From the IMG/VR virus record IMGVR_UViG_3300013010_000035, positions 1 to 36,623 of that record: a DNA stretch of 36,623 nt; one strand, written 5' to 3'. This document shows positions 17,245-27,100 of this stretch, one piece after another; position 1 is the first letter of the stretch, and each line of letters opens with the position of its first letter. Under the pieces are notes generated by a model. The model was not told the DNA's origin, searched no databases, and saw only the letters and a program-made list of their open reading frames with translations. The translations under genes and the position numbers were made by a program. The stretch comes from a virus.

Positions 17245-18726
17245 ATGGAAGGCGACATCAATGAATTTATCCACGATATGGATAAACAGATGTCTGCAAA
17301 GTCTTTTCGATACTTCTTTGAGGACATATTAGGATTTGATTATTCGCACCACCATGAAAGTTGGGACAATGGGTTAGCAGAAAACAAATATTACTGTGTT
17401 AAAGCGAGTCGTGACCACGGTAAGTCTGTTTTCTTTATGTCATATGCTCTATGGATAGCGGCATTTAAGCCCGGTACACACGTCATGATTTTCTCTCACT
17501 CTTTGGAACAGACATTGGAACACATGAGATTTATTCGTAATAACATCGAATCCACACCAATCCTTCGTGAACTTATTCCAGAAGGAAGGCCGTGGAGAAA
17601 AACCTACTTTGAGTTTGAAAACGGAAGCCGAATGATGGCTAAGTCCGTTGGTGGTGGTACTCGTGGTTTCCACCCTCACGTTGTAGTATGCGACGATATT
17701 CTATGGGGTACAACAGGTACAGAATTACAGCGAGCCGCTGATTGGTTCTATGGTGTTCTCCTTCCTGTTCTGCACCACACAGGTCGTATGATGATTGTCG
17801 GTACGCCGTTTTCATACAACGATTTGTACGCTGAATTAGAACAAAGAGATGCCTTTACTGTCGAGACATATCCTGCAATAGATGCCGCTGGAGAAGCCCT
17901 TTGGCCTGAACGATGGAATCTTGAATCACTTGACCAACGTAGACTTTCAATGCCAGCGATACAATTTTCTCGTGAATATCTGTGTGAGCCGATTCACGAC
18001 GTTGCGAGTATGTTTCCTAACGATATTCTCGACAAAGCCCGTGATAAGGACCTTGTATTACTCGACAGGGCTGATACTGAATTTGATGAGAACGGTAATC
18101 CCGCAGGTGTATTTGGTCAACACTTCATAGGATGGGACACAGCAATTGCTTCGGATAAGAACGCTGACTACACAGCAATGGTCGTTATGCGTACTTTACC
18201 CGATGACCATACCAAACAAATTGTCGGAGTTGTGCATGAGAAAGGATTAGGCGGTGCGGCTCAAAAGAAACATATTTTGATGCTTAACAATCGGTTTCAA
18301 CCTGATTTGATTGAACTTGAAGGCAACAACTTTCAGCGTATGTTCGCCGCTGAACTGCAAGATATGCGTAGCGATATACCGATTAAAACGTTCATGACCA
18401 CTCGACAAAGAAAGGAAAGTATGTTCATGTCTTTGCTTATGGCATTTGAACAAGGACAGATTAGAACACCGTATGGTGATGAACGAAGTCGTACTTTCAC
18501 ACATAAATTAGAACAAGAACTAAACCGATTCGGAATGCAAAAGAATGGTAAGTTGGAATCTGTAGGTACTCACGATGACTTGGCAATGGCTTTGGCTTTG
18601 GCTAATTGGGGTACAAAAGAGTTCAAGGGAAGCATTGTTTCTCTCGATGATTACATGCCCGGATTTGGTGATTGGCTTGACAATACTGTTGGTGGTAAGA
18701 ACACAGGTGGGTGGATTATACCATGA
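17245..18726 (+). CDS. terL: Terminase large subunit
   Basis: 493 aa, the usual length for TerL, the ATPase-nuclease that drives DNA into the prohead. The ATPase domain has a Walker A ASRDHGKS (54-61), a Walker B VVVCDD (146-151, Asp-Asp rather than the common Asp-Glu) and a coupling motif VGTPF (185-189). The RNase H-like nuclease has GWDTA (Asp298), IELEG (about 356-360) and HDDLAMALA (Asp444/445), which give the metal-binding acidic residues. ATG 17245 is 15 nt downstream of GGAAGTGAT, a long gap; a non-AUG start such as ATT 17239 is possible. No LLK-type propeptide is present, as expected for a motor that leaves the head. Confidence 0.93.
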   Translation: MEGDINEFIHDMDKQMSAKSFRYFFEDILGFDYSHHHESWDNGLAENKYYCVKASRDHGKSVFFMSYALWIAAFKPGTHVMIFSHSLEQTLEHMRFIRNNIESTPILRELIPEGRPWRKTYFEFENGSRMMAKSVGGGTRGFHPHVVVCDDILWGTTGTELQRAADWFYGVLLPVLHHTGRMMIVGTPFSYNDLYAELEQRDAFTVETYPAIDAAGEALWPERWNLESLDQRRLSMPAIQFSREYLCEPIHDVASMFPNDILDKARDKDLVLLDRADTEFDENGNPAGVFGQHFIGWDTAIASDKNADYTAMVVMRTLPDDHTKQIVGVVHEKGLGGAAQKKHILMLNNRFQPDLIELEGNNFQRMFAAELQDMRSDIPIKTFMTTRQRKESMFMSLLMAFEQGQIRTPYGDERSRTFTHKLEQELNRFGMQKNGKLESVGTHDDLAMALALANWGTKEFKGSIVSLDDYMPGFGDWLDNTVGGKNTGGWIIP

Positions 18727-18756
18727 TTTATCCATTCGATGATTGGGGGTTTTTAA

Positions 18757-18903
18757 ATGAACGATAATATTTTAGCATTAGGGAATCATAATTTTTTATA
18801 TCATACGTGTTGCTTTATAGCAAAATTAGATGGCGTTGAAAAACCATTTGGTTTTTGTAAAAAATGCTGGATTGAACATGGAAAACCGGAGGGCATGAAA
18901 TGA
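18757..18903 (+). CDS. Small Cys-containing 48-aa protein
   Basis: The gene sits behind GGGGG and shares an ATGA overlap with the next gene. Cys residues in HTCC and CKKCWIEH could make a single zinc site. It lies in a run of four coupled small genes after TerL. Function unknown. Confidence 0.55.
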   Translation: MNDNILALGNHNFLYHTCCFIAKLDGVEKPFGFCKKCWIEHGKPEGMK

Positions 18904-19085
18904 CTTGTGAATGTGGACATTGTGTAGGAATGGGTACTGCTTGGGATTTTCTTGAAAAGAAATTATGCCCTGCTGGAAAAGCGGCGGCTAAGAAAAAATT
19001 CGATGTTTATCCATCTGCTTATGCTAACGGATGGGCGGTGCAATACTGCAAAGGAAAGTTCAAGAAAAAGGGGAAGAAGAAATGA
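18900..19085 (+). CDS. Small basic protein with YPSAYANGWAVQYCKG motif
   Basis: 61 aa. It starts with a Cys cluster (CECGHC), then CPAGKAAAKKKFDVYPSAYA, NGWAVQYCKG and a poly-Lys tail. From memory, the GKAAAKRKFxVYPSAYANxxA motif is widespread in small basic proteins of marine phages and algal viruses, where the function is unknown. DNA binding is likely from the charge. It is coupled by ATGA overlaps on both sides. Confidence 0.65.
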   Translation: MTCECGHCVGMGTAWDFLEKKLCPAGKAAAKKKFDVYPSAYANGWAVQYCKGKFKKKGKKK

Positions 19086-19243
19086 AACTTAAGAAACCTT
19101 CTTGCTGTTGTGGTGGTACAAAGAAAACACCATGCGTCTGCATGATTGAGGGTAACCAATGCTCGGCTTCATCCCCAAAATGTCCTTGCTATGCTCTTAT
19201 TGACAAACAAAAAAACATCAAGAAAATGGTCGGTGTGTACTGA
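19082..19243 (+). CDS. Cys-rich 53-aa protein
   Basis: ATG 19082 lies in the ATGA overlap with the previous gene. Ten Cys in 53 residues (SCCCGG, PCVCMIEGNQC, KCPCYAL) suggest metal binding, metallothionein- or zinc-cluster-like. No family is recognised. Placed between two basic proteins in the post-TerL cluster. Confidence 0.6.
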   Translation: MKLKKPSCCCGGTKKTPCVCMIEGNQCSASSPKCPCYALIDKQKNIKKMVGVY

Positions 19244-19648
19244 ATGACTCGATGTACTTGCCATGATACACTTGTTATCAAGAACTTGAACCGATGGTTC
19301 AAAGAAAAGTGGGTTGATGTATCACGTAAAAACAAGGACGGTAAGCATCCTCCTTGTGGAAGAAGTAAAGCAAGTAAATCAAGCAAAGGTTACCCAAAGT
19401 GTAGACCAAGTGTGAAAGTTTCAAGTAAAACTCCAAAGACAAGTGGCTCTATGAGTAGCGGTCAAAAACAAGCGGCTACAAAACGCAAGCGAGCAAAAAA
19501 GCAAGGCGTTGGTGGCAAACCTACGGTGGTGAAAGCAATGAAAGATAAAAAAGACATGAAAGACATGAAAGGAAAAAAAGGCATGGTGATGGTAATTGCC
19601 ATTGGTGCTAAACCAAAGAAAGTCGGCGTTAAAAAGAAAAAGGACTAA
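19244..19648 (+). CDS. Basic protein: WFKEKWVDVSR / CGR / YPKCRP motif plus Lys-rich tail
   Basis: 134 aa, starting directly after the previous stop. The front part (RWFKEKWVDVSR, PPCGRSKA, YPKCRPSVKV, SSKTPKT) matches a small basic family I recall beside packaging genes in marine viruses. The back half is very Lys-rich, with KDMKDMKGKKG-type repeats, like histone-H1 tails. It probably binds DNA. No enzyme motif is seen. It shares its Cys/basic character with the 61-aa protein just upstream. Confidence 0.65.
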   Translation: MTRCTCHDTLVIKNLNRWFKEKWVDVSRKNKDGKHPPCGRSKASKSSKGYPKCRPSVKVSSKTPKTSGSMSSGQKQAATKRKRAKKQGVGGKPTVVKAMKDKKDMKDMKGKKGMVMVIAIGAKPKKVGVKKKKD

Positions 19649-19673
19649 ATGATTGGTCAACGGAGAGGTCAAT

Positions 19674-20975
19674 ATGTGGGGGAGTGCATTTGTCGGGGAT
19701 GAGTATGATTTCCCCGTTTTAGGAAACGATGAGTTTTCTAATTTACTTGTTAAAAGTATATCACAGCATCCACAATTTCAATATGATAATTTACCTATTG
19801 AACCAGTAAGTTCATCTTTAGTTGTTAAAGAAGAATTAAAATCATATTCATTTGCTAAGAATGGAGATGGTTGGCTCGAATCCACATGGGGAAAGAGTGC
19901 TGACCAAATCATACGTGAATGTCGTAAAGCCCGTAGAAATGATAAAACCAATAGAGACATGTATGATTCTATGATTAAAGACGTTAGAACATTAAAGTCA
20001 ATGGAAGTGGAAGCCACTATTACCAATTTGTCTTGGTCTGATGGTCTTTCTGATGTTATCAAAAATATGGGTATAAACGATAAAGCGTTAAAATCACTAC
20101 GAAAGTTTGGAGAATCACGTTCTGTTAGTTTACAAAAAGCCTGTCAATTATTTTTGAAAGCAAATACTGTATTGAATATGCTCAATGAGAAAATTGACTG
20201 GTCTGTTGATGACCAATTAGAATGGGTCAATGCAAATCAATTACAAAAAGACGCAAGAAAAATGTGGAGAAATGTATTGAAGCAAGCAGAAAAATTACCT
20301 GTTAATGATGTAAAGGCATTAGAATTTGCATCTGATGTATTGGAAAAGGAAGGTCCTTTACAATCTCGTGAACTCGTAAGACGTGGACTCGGTACATTGG
20401 AAAAGAATATCACACCACAAAAAATGGCATCTTTACTCAAGACGTATGGCGAAGAGTTTGATATTTACAAAGCCCCGTCGAGAGGGAATTACATTAAAAT
20501 TGGTACGCATGGGTTAATTATCAAAGACATATGGGGGTACATGGCGGGTTCACTTGATTCGGATGGAAGCATCTTTATTTCCCAACGTGGCGACCCTCGT
20601 GTAACCTTTGTTGCAAGTGGAAATATGGGTAAGCAGTTGTGTGAAGATTTACAAAAGGCTGTTGGCTGTGGTCGATTAGTTACTGACCAAACAGTAGCAA
20701 AGAATACACAAAAAACAATTCATCGGCTCATATTTGCATCAAAAGACGATATTCGCCATGTACTCAAACATTCTATGCCTCATATGCGTCTAAAAGACTT
20801 GCAAGCAAAGGCTATGCTTGCTTATGTAGATGAAAAAGATAAGATGAGAAAGACTGAATTATATCAGTTAGTTACATTTAGTAATTGGAAAGACCATAAA
20901 AACAAAGCCGACTCTCTCTTGAACAAGTGGGGCGTTGATGCTGACACTATAGGCGCATTTGCGGAGGGATTGTAA
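19674..20975 (+). CDS. LAGLIDADG-domain protein between terminase and portal
   Basis: 433 aa, ATG 19674 with GGAGAGGT 4 nt upstream (a TTG at 19653 is in frame). Near the N terminus lies SNLLVK (Lys27), the virion-type peptide. The middle is helical and basic. Residues about 220-275 look like a winged helix (LQSRELVRRGLGTLEKNITP and on). Residues about 285-385 form a single LAGLIDADG-like unit: YMAGSLDSDGSI keeps the acidic residue before the last Gly, followed by the usual strand-helix pattern and LKDLQAKAMLAYV. This is a homing-endonuclease fold, probably reused for DNA binding or cleavage in packaging or the virion. No intron or intein signs are seen around it. Confidence 0.7.
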   Translation: MWGSAFVGDEYDFPVLGNDEFSNLLVKSISQHPQFQYDNLPIEPVSSSLVVKEELKSYSFAKNGDGWLESTWGKSADQIIRECRKARRNDKTNRDMYDSMIKDVRTLKSMEVEATITNLSWSDGLSDVIKNMGINDKALKSLRKFGESRSVSLQKACQLFLKANTVLNMLNEKIDWSVDDQLEWVNANQLQKDARKMWRNVLKQAEKLPVNDVKALEFASDVLEKEGPLQSRELVRRGLGTLEKNITPQKMASLLKTYGEEFDIYKAPSRGNYIKIGTHGLIIKDIWGYMAGSLDSDGSIFISQRGDPRVTFVASGNMGKQLCEDLQKAVGCGRLVTDQTVAKNTQKTIHRLIFASKDDIRHVLKHSMPHMRLKDLQAKAMLAYVDEKDKMRKTELYQLVTFSNWKDHKNKADSLLNKWGVDADTIGAFAEGL

Positions 20976-22762
20976 TCGCAGAAGAAAATGGAAGAATATC
21001 ACGATTTTTGTCGGCTTTAGGTCGGCCTTTCAAAAGAAAGGAAAGCCCAACTCCTACTATGCCACTTTGGTCAAGTGGTATTCAAGAACCCGTAATGGCT
21101 CAAGGAATTACGATACCTGCTCTTTTTGCTGTAAGTAATGAATCGCTTATTCTTCGTACTGTACTTTCTAAACTACGACAAGAAATGTTTCGTCGTGGTT
21201 TTTATTGGGAAAAGCAATTTACCAGAAAATGTACTCAATGTGATGAAGAATATCAAGAAGAAGTTGATACTTGTAAACTATGTGATGGTCAAACAAGAAA
21301 ACCTGACCCTGATGAACTCACTTATCCAAAGTGGTTACTAAAACAAGAAAACAGCATGGAACAATCATTCTTCCATCTTTTACATGAACTTGAAAGCGAT
21401 TTAAATATTGTAGATGACGGGTTTCTTGTTTTAGTAAAAGAATATTTTATTGACCCTGAAACAAAAGAAGTTCAATTTTATCGTGTTAAAGAAATGATAC
21501 GAGGCGACCCTATCTTTATGCGTATTGTTGCTGATAAGCGTGGTGTTCGTGGTGGGCGTTACAAAATTTGTTTAATTCATCGAGAAAATGTCAAAACACA
21601 TTCTGAAAGCGATAAATGTGAAATTTGTGGAAGTGAAATGCAAGATGTTCATTATGTAAATATGGCTGGAAGTGGTAAGACACAATACTTTGTTGAAGGG
21701 GAAGTACTGCACATTTCAAAATATAATCCATCGAAATTGTATGGTCGTTCTCCTGTTAACACAATGTGGAGACAAGCAATGACACTCACAGCAATGGATA
21801 ACTACATCTATACTGCTTACCAAAAGAGAAGAATACCAAAGGGTATTATTTCTGTTACAACAGATAACTTAGAATCAATGAAGTCGTTTTGGAAGGCAAC
21901 TGATGAAAAGATGGAACGTGACCCTCACTATATTCCTCGTGTTGGTATCGAATCTTCGAGTGGAAGAGGAGGGGTCAATTGGGTCAAATTTATGGACACA
22001 CTTGAAGAAATGCAATACATCGCTGTGCGTGATGAAATACGAAACCGTATCGCCGCTTTCTATGGTGTCTCCTCTATCTTCATGATTGATAATGGTAAAT
22101 CAGGAGGTCTGAATAATGAAGGACTACAGATTCTTGTTACTAATCGTGCTGTAGAATTTGGTCAAAAAGTATACACAGAAATTCTCTTCCCAAGACTACT
22201 AAAGCAAATGAATGTTAATGATTGGAAACTCACGCTCTATCCTAATGAAGAAGAAGATGAAATTACTCGACTTCGTAGAGATGAACAAGAACTCAACGTT
22301 GCACAAAGAATGGCGCAATTAGGATTTGTACCTGATTTGCTTGATGAGCCAGCAAATCGAGATATTCGTTTCACATATTCTAAACCACCACCAGCACCAG
22401 CACCACCACCCGGAGGAATGCCACCCGGTGGAGGAGGAATGCCTCCTATGATGCCACCCGGTGGAATGCCACCCGGTGGAATGCCACCACAGATGATGGG
22501 AAGAGGCGGAATGCCAATGCCACCTCAAATGGGTGGAGGAATGCCAGCATCAAGACAAGTTCCTCCCGGTATGGGAATGCCTATGCAACCCGGAAGTGAA
22601 GGAATGGGAATGAGAAATCGTGGTCCTGTAGCACCTCAAAGAAGAGGAACTATGGGAAGCGGTTCACCGCTTTCAAGTGTTCAACAAAGAGGACCACCGC
22701 CATCTCCTATGCAGAACGTTTCTAACACATTATTAGACGCTCGTAGACCAAGAGGCCGCTAA
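20975..22762 (+). CDS. Portal-like protein with zinc-finger insertion and Pro/Gly/Met tail
   Basis: About 595 aa. The portal is the dodecameric ring at the head vertex through which DNA is packed. Support: position between TerL and protease/capsid genes, size, and portal-like stretches (the PxxIPRVG area, RNRIAAFYGVSSIFM and an acidic helical C terminus). Two Cys pairs (CTQCDEEYQEEVDTCKLC and CEICG) suggest a zinc-binding insertion. The last 140 residues are Pro/Gly/Met-rich tandem repeats. The start is unclear: TTG 21008 has no ribosome binding site, while the frame upstream reads AEENGRISRFLS and GGAGGG lies 6 nt before an ATC at 20975 in a TAATC overlap, so I extend to there. Confidence 0.75.
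   Translation: MAEENGRISRFLSALGRPFKRKESPTPTMPLWSSGIQEPVMAQGITIPALFAVSNESLILRTVLSKLRQEMFRRGFYWEKQFTRKCTQCDEEYQEEVDTCKLCDGQTRKPDPDELTYPKWLLKQENSMEQSFFHLLHELESDLNIVDDGFLVLVKEYFIDPETKEVQFYRVKEMIRGDPIFMRIVADKRGVRGGRYKICLIHRENVKTHSESDKCEICGSEMQDVHYVNMAGSGKTQYFVEGEVLHISKYNPSKLYGRSPVNTMWRQAMTLTAMDNYIYTAYQKRRIPKGIISVTTDNLESMKSFWKATDEKMERDPHYIPRVGIESSSGRGGVNWVKFMDTLEEMQYIAVRDEIRNRIAAFYGVSSIFMIDNGKSGGLNNEGLQILVTNRAVEFGQKVYTEILFPRLLKQMNVNDWKLTLYPNEEEDEITRLRRDEQELNVAQRMAQLGFVPDLLDEPANRDIRFTYSKPPPAPAPPPGGMPPGGGGMPPMMPPGGMPPGGMPPQMMGRGGMPMPPQMGGGMPASRQVPPGMGMPMQPGSEGMGMRNRGPVAPQRRGTMGSGSPLSSVQQRGPPPSPMQNVSNTLLDARRPRGR
22415..22487 (+). repeat. ATGCCACCCGGTGGA-type repeats in portal C terminus
   Basis: Copies of a 15-nt unit encoding GMPPG occur around GGAATGCCACCCGGTGGA, twice directly in tandem near 22450-22480. 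They are in-frame microsatellite-like repeats making a flexible, low-complexity tail. Confidence 0.7.
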
Positions 22763-22777
22763 AACTCTTTAAACAAG

Positions 22778-22786
22778 TAGTATATG
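22778..22786 (+). promoter_or_regulatory. Possible TATA-like element before 22808 gene
   Basis: AGTATATGA is centred about 26 nt before ATG 22808 in one of the few gaps of the + strand block. An AGAGGG ribosome binding site is also present. It could start a new transcript for the small virion genes. Weak. Confidence 0.25.
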
Positions 22787-22807
22787 ACATAGACAAGAGG
22801 GATTCGT

Positions 22808-23161
22808 ATGGACCTATTAAAAATGCACCCAATGGCAAGAAAAATGGAACAAGCGCAAAAAGCATTTGCAACTGCGTTAGAAGAAGGCGATGGTAATCTT
22901 GCCAAGCAACATTTGACAGAAGTACAGAAACTAAGCGATTTTCTCTTGGAAGATTTGCAATCAGAAATTTTCAAGGCTGAAAACCTTACACGTACACCCG
23001 GTGCAAAAGACCTCTACGTTAATGGAGTAGCACCATACACATTCCAAAAAGAGCAAGGACGAACTGAATTGACAGGACATCGACTAAGTGGAACTGTATC
23101 AGCAGGAAAGCGACGTAAAGAATTTAATCCATCAAGAGGAACACTTGGTCGTAGGGTGTGA
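22808..23161 (+). CDS. Small helical virion-type protein (MDLLK, SEIFK sites)
   Basis: 117 aa, AGAGGG 7 nt before the ATG. It starts MDLLK, then has a helical region (MARKMEQAQKAFATALEEGD and on) ending in QSEIFK (Lys56), then a basic C-terminal part (RTPGAKDLYV, AGKRRKEF, RGTLGRRV). Both Lys-ending peptides match the proposed maturation signature, so it may be cut into a helical propeptide of about 56 aa and a basic mature part of 61 aa. No family recognised. Confidence 0.68.
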   Translation: MDLLKMHPMARKMEQAQKAFATALEEGDGNLAKQHLTEVQKLSDFLLEDLQSEIFKAENLTRTPGAKDLYVNGVAPYTFQKEQGRTELTGHRLSGTVSAGKRRKEFNPSRGTLGRRV

Positions 23162-23165
23162 TTCT

Positions 23166-23501
23166 TTGTCTGACGCAGGGCAACTCATGAATGTTCTCAT
23201 CACAAAGATGGAGAACATGGATAATGACTTGTCTCTTCTGAAAGCAGAAAACGCAAGACTAAAGGCTACACTACAAAATCCAAAAAATCTTCTTCGTAAG
23301 ATGGGTCTTGTATCTATTTCAACTCCGTTAGCGGCAGATGTAATGACTGACCCGCTACGTGCAGATATGGAAAATGATGCACTACTTATGAAGGGTGATA
23401 TGTCATCTTCCATACCACAAACAAATGAAGAATTTCACAACATGTCATGGGAAGAAATACATGACATGGCAAAAACCGCAAAAGATACGGAGATGAATTA
23501 A
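23166..23501 (+). CDS. Coiled-coil protein sharing scaffold C-terminal tail
   Basis: 111 aa. The start is taken as TTG 23166, with GGGTGTGA 5 nt upstream; ATG 23187 is an alternative. Residues 8-45 form a heptad-like coiled coil (MENMDNDLSLLKAENARLKA). NDALLMK (Lys76) matches the proposed cleavage peptide. The C terminus NMSWEEIHDMAKTA is clearly alike the C terminus of the protease-scaffold protein (NMTWDEVHNLADKA). The shared tail suggests both bind the same partner, probably the capsid shell or portal during assembly. Its stop and the next start overlap as TAATG. Confidence 0.68.
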   Translation: MSDAGQLMNVLITKMENMDNDLSLLKAENARLKATLQNPKNLLRKMGLVSISTPLAADVMTDPLRADMENDALLMKGDMSSSIPQTNEEFHNMSWEEIHDMAKTAKDTEMN

Positions 23502-23917
23502 TGAAGCCAAGATTTGATGAAGCACCAGTTCTCGTGAAAGCGTTAGAATTAGAACGACGATTAAATGAACTTGCTATTCATAAAGCAAAGGATTGTCCCT
23601 CATGTAAAGGCGGTAAACTCGACAAAATGGGTAACTGTATGAAAATGGGCTGTGGCGGAAAAATGGCAAAGGCTGAACCCGGTTTCAAGGCTGAAAAAAT
23701 TTCAGACGTTAATCCTCACATGGTAACAGAAACAGGTGGACAAACTCGCACAGCATACTACACCACCAATGGTAAAACCATTGAATCGGAAGATGCTAAG
23801 AAAAAGCCTAAGAAGAAAGATACTACTACGAGTTTAGAATCTTTAGGTAATAGACTTAACCCACATTCCGGTACTGGTGCAGAAAGAGAAGATACTGCGG
23901 GTGAAAAGGGACTGTGA
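23501..23917 (+). CDS. Small Cys-containing virion-type protein (APVLVK start)
   Basis: 138 aa. The N terminus reads MKPRFDEAPVLVK (Lys13), of the VLxK type. A Cys cluster follows (CPSCKGGKLDKMGNCMKMGC, about residues 32-51) that could bind zinc. The rest is hydrophilic and Lys-rich (KKKPKKKD), likely disordered. Overlap TAATG with the gene before. A packaged, DNA-near protein is plausible; not proven. Confidence 0.62.
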   Translation: MKPRFDEAPVLVKALELERRLNELAIHKAKDCPSCKGGKLDKMGNCMKMGCGGKMAKAEPGFKAEKISDVNPHMVTETGGQTRTAYYTTNGKTIESEDAKKKPKKKDTTTSLESLGNRLNPHSGTGAEREDTAGEKGL

Positions 23918-23921
23918 TTCT

Positions 23922-24095
23922 ATGTCTAATGTGCGTGTAGTTAAAGCGAATGACCACGCATCATTGAGAGAGCATAGTGAACGTGTTGCACCTCTATTGT
24001 GTCGAACTTGTGGCGGTTCATCTGAATCAGGATGTAAACTCCCTATGGCGCAAGGAATGGATATACACGCCTGTCCTAAATTTACACCGCTATGA
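23922..24095 (+). CDS. Small zinc-type 57-aa protein
   Basis: ATG 23922 follows the previous stop by 4 nt, with GTGATTC just before. It begins MSNVRVVK, similar to the other hydrophobic-pair-plus-Lys starts. Cys residues in CRTCGG, GCKLP and ACPKF could hold one zinc. The C terminus PKFTPL is a short hydrophobic end. Function unknown. Confidence 0.58.
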   Translation: MSNVRVVKANDHASLREHSERVAPLLCRTCGGSSESGCKLPMAQGMDIHACPKFTPL

Positions 24096-24109
24096 AAGGC
24101 GGTGTTAAA

Positions 24110-27100
24110 ATGTCATATACTCAATTAGACCACGCTACATACGATTTGTTAAAATCGTTAGACGATGGTTTAGACCTTGAACGAAATGCGGCTGAATACA
24201 TCATCGCATGGAACTCTATGGAAAAATCCCCCCGTGAACCCATTCTTGGTTCTCTTCTTGTATTAGCAGAAGATGTTATTGCGAAGAAAGAAAAAGAAGA
24301 TTTACCTGAATTTGAATATGACAAAGGCGACGATACTGGTGAAGGGCTTCTGCACAATATAGAAGATACTCAAGATGATTTAACAAATCACATATGGCTC
24401 GATGGGTTACAAGGCGGAAAAAATCTATCTGACCATTTTTCTACATGGCCTGTGTATCGACCCAATCCAGCAAATCATCCATATAGAGAACATAATTTCC
24501 CATTCCATCCAGCAAATCACCCTGCACTAAGACTTCATGCCACAACAGGAATGCCCCATTGGGTTGAAATGCTAAGAGCGCACGTTTTTGGCGGGTATAT
24601 GGATGAAGAAGCAAAGATGGAAAAAGAATACATAAAGTATCTTAAAGATAATAAACACCCTTTAGCGTTTGGATTTAAACCTCAAGGTTCAAAGTCAAAG
24701 AGTATGAATTTATTAGGCACTCCAGAAGTATTTGGTACGATTGGTACACACCAGAAAGATTTCTACGAACGAGATTATTATAGATGGAAGAAATCAAATG
24801 AAGCATCTGAGTTAAAGGACAGTCTTGTGGAAGAAGGAAGAAGTTCGCAAGACATACAAAAAATACTTCGTGAGGCACATTTTGACCAAAGAGCAAATGA
24901 GTGGCTTACAGAAGATAGTGTTTTAGATGATGATTACAATGTACACCCAACACCATTAGGGCATAAGGGATTAAAATTAGGTTTAGAATGGTTTTCACCA
25001 GAAGAAAGAACTGCTATACGACAACAAATAGATGAACACGGTTTGGACAATGTAAGTACTATAGAATTACCAAGTGGACAAAAAATTCCTTCTTCTCGTA
25101 TTACATTCAACGCTCTTATGCGTATGACTCCTGAAATGAATTGGGCTGTACGTAGTCCAAGAATGATGGGAAGAAATACTCATCTTCGATTAGAAGATAA
25201 TGATACTGATTACGAATTAGGTGAAGGTGGTCGATTCCTACAAAGTGCGTTAGGAAATGCTGTTCATTTACCATATGAAGGAAAAGATGAATCTATCGCT
25301 GATTTTATTTTGGAAGAAATAAATAATCTGTATGCAGATGATATGAAAGATGCTGGTAAAGGGTATAAAAGAAAGTTGAAGTATTTACCAAGACTAAATT
25401 TACACAAAAACGATTCTCCAGAAGATTTGACTTGGGAAGGTCTAAAAGATGCTGAAAAAAGTCAATTCGGAAAACGAACTCAAAAAATAGACCATTCAAG
25501 AATACCAATTGAAGATATACTTTTCTTGGCTGGATTTGACCCTAAAACAAGAGAACCTATTCAAAATCATGAATTACATGGGTCAATGGAAGGACCCATT
25601 GTTCCTTTAGAATGGATTGAGAATATGGAAGAACAGGCTTCGGGGCATATGAATTTACAACAACAAGAAAAAGATATTCGTAAACATTTATCATTCTTAA
25701 AAGCGGCACATGGTCCTCATCCATCGGAAGATAAACCCCCGTATTGGCGTACAAGTGAAGATGGGGATTATACTTACGGACCCGGAAACTTTTGGAATAA
25801 ATTGTATCAGGGTGCTGGTGGTGCAGGTATGTCTTTATCTACATACAATGAAATTCTACACGCATTAACTGCTAACGAAGATGGTAATTCCTTACTTGGT
25901 GAAGTACATGAATCAGGTACTATGGGGGAAAAGAAAACGATAGTACCTAATCAAAACAATTTATCACTTGCCGCACATTTTATGCCTGAACGTTCTCAAG
26001 AACATGGGCATTTTGATGCAAACACGAAAAAATATGTTTACCATAATGCACCTAAAATTATTCAAAACATACTTTCACCTGTAAATGTTTCAAGACCAAT
26101 ACCAAGTGGAACATCACATAATGGATTTAAAGAAGGGGCTACGACTAAAAATAATTTTTCTGAACATAAATCATCTCTTTCACCACAGTATGAGTATATG
26201 ATACGCCATATGACAGATAAAGAGAGACAAATATTTGGTTCACATCTAAAACCGTTTGACAATACATTAACAAGAAATCCGTTCTTACATCACGCTACTT
26301 ATCGTGGTTATGTACCATACAGTAGTGATAAACAAATATATGATAACGCCGCAGATACTCACAAAAGAATAATGAGATTTGGTTACCAAAACCATTTGAA
26401 TACACCAAGTGAAAAGTCTGTTACATCGTTTAATGATTTACTAAGAGGTGAAGGAGAAGTTAGCGGAGGAGAAACACCAGAAGATATGTTTTCTTTTTTG
26501 AATTGGGGAGTATCAAAACCTTCATACAATAAAGTAAAAGATTATTTGAACACAAGTAAACGAGCATTTGGACTTCGTTTACTTACGAACATAACAAAGG
26601 TTATTGGTTCTCAAAAACCAAGAGACATTTTAGAATATTTACAAGCAGAAGATTTTACAGATTTACGTGAAAAAATGGGCTTCGATGCTGTGAATGATAC
26701 AACTCCTATAGGAGATATTGTTGGAGGATTATTAGATGATATTCATCTTGATATTAAAGAACGACCTCAAACATTCAAGCATAAAAAACCTACAATGGAA
26801 GATGCAGTTCGTACAGCAATAGGTTTTGGTGGTGCATTACCGGCTATTGATAAAGAGCAAAAATTACAAGATGAATCTGATGAATTACTTCAACAACTCA
26901 ATGAAGCAGACGAAATAGATAAACCGTTGATAAGAGAAAAACTAACAGATGTAACTTCAAAACTTACTGCAATGCAACAAAAAGCAATAGAAGGCGTACA
27001 AGGAAAGGGAACAACTCATTGGAAAATAGATTCCAAGAGAGAAGAAGAGTTGGCAAAAGCGCACAGAATTTTAGTTGCTAAAGTAGCACCAATGATAAAG

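Noticed and set aside
18723-18767. 14-codon frame MIYPFDDWGFLNER in ATGA overlap with TerL
   Set aside because: Too short, and the next gene with its own GGGGG site starts inside it.
20520-20860. Mobile intron or intein homing endonuclease
   Set aside because: The domain is continuous with the host protein, lacks intein splice-junction residues and sits in a regular operon overlap.
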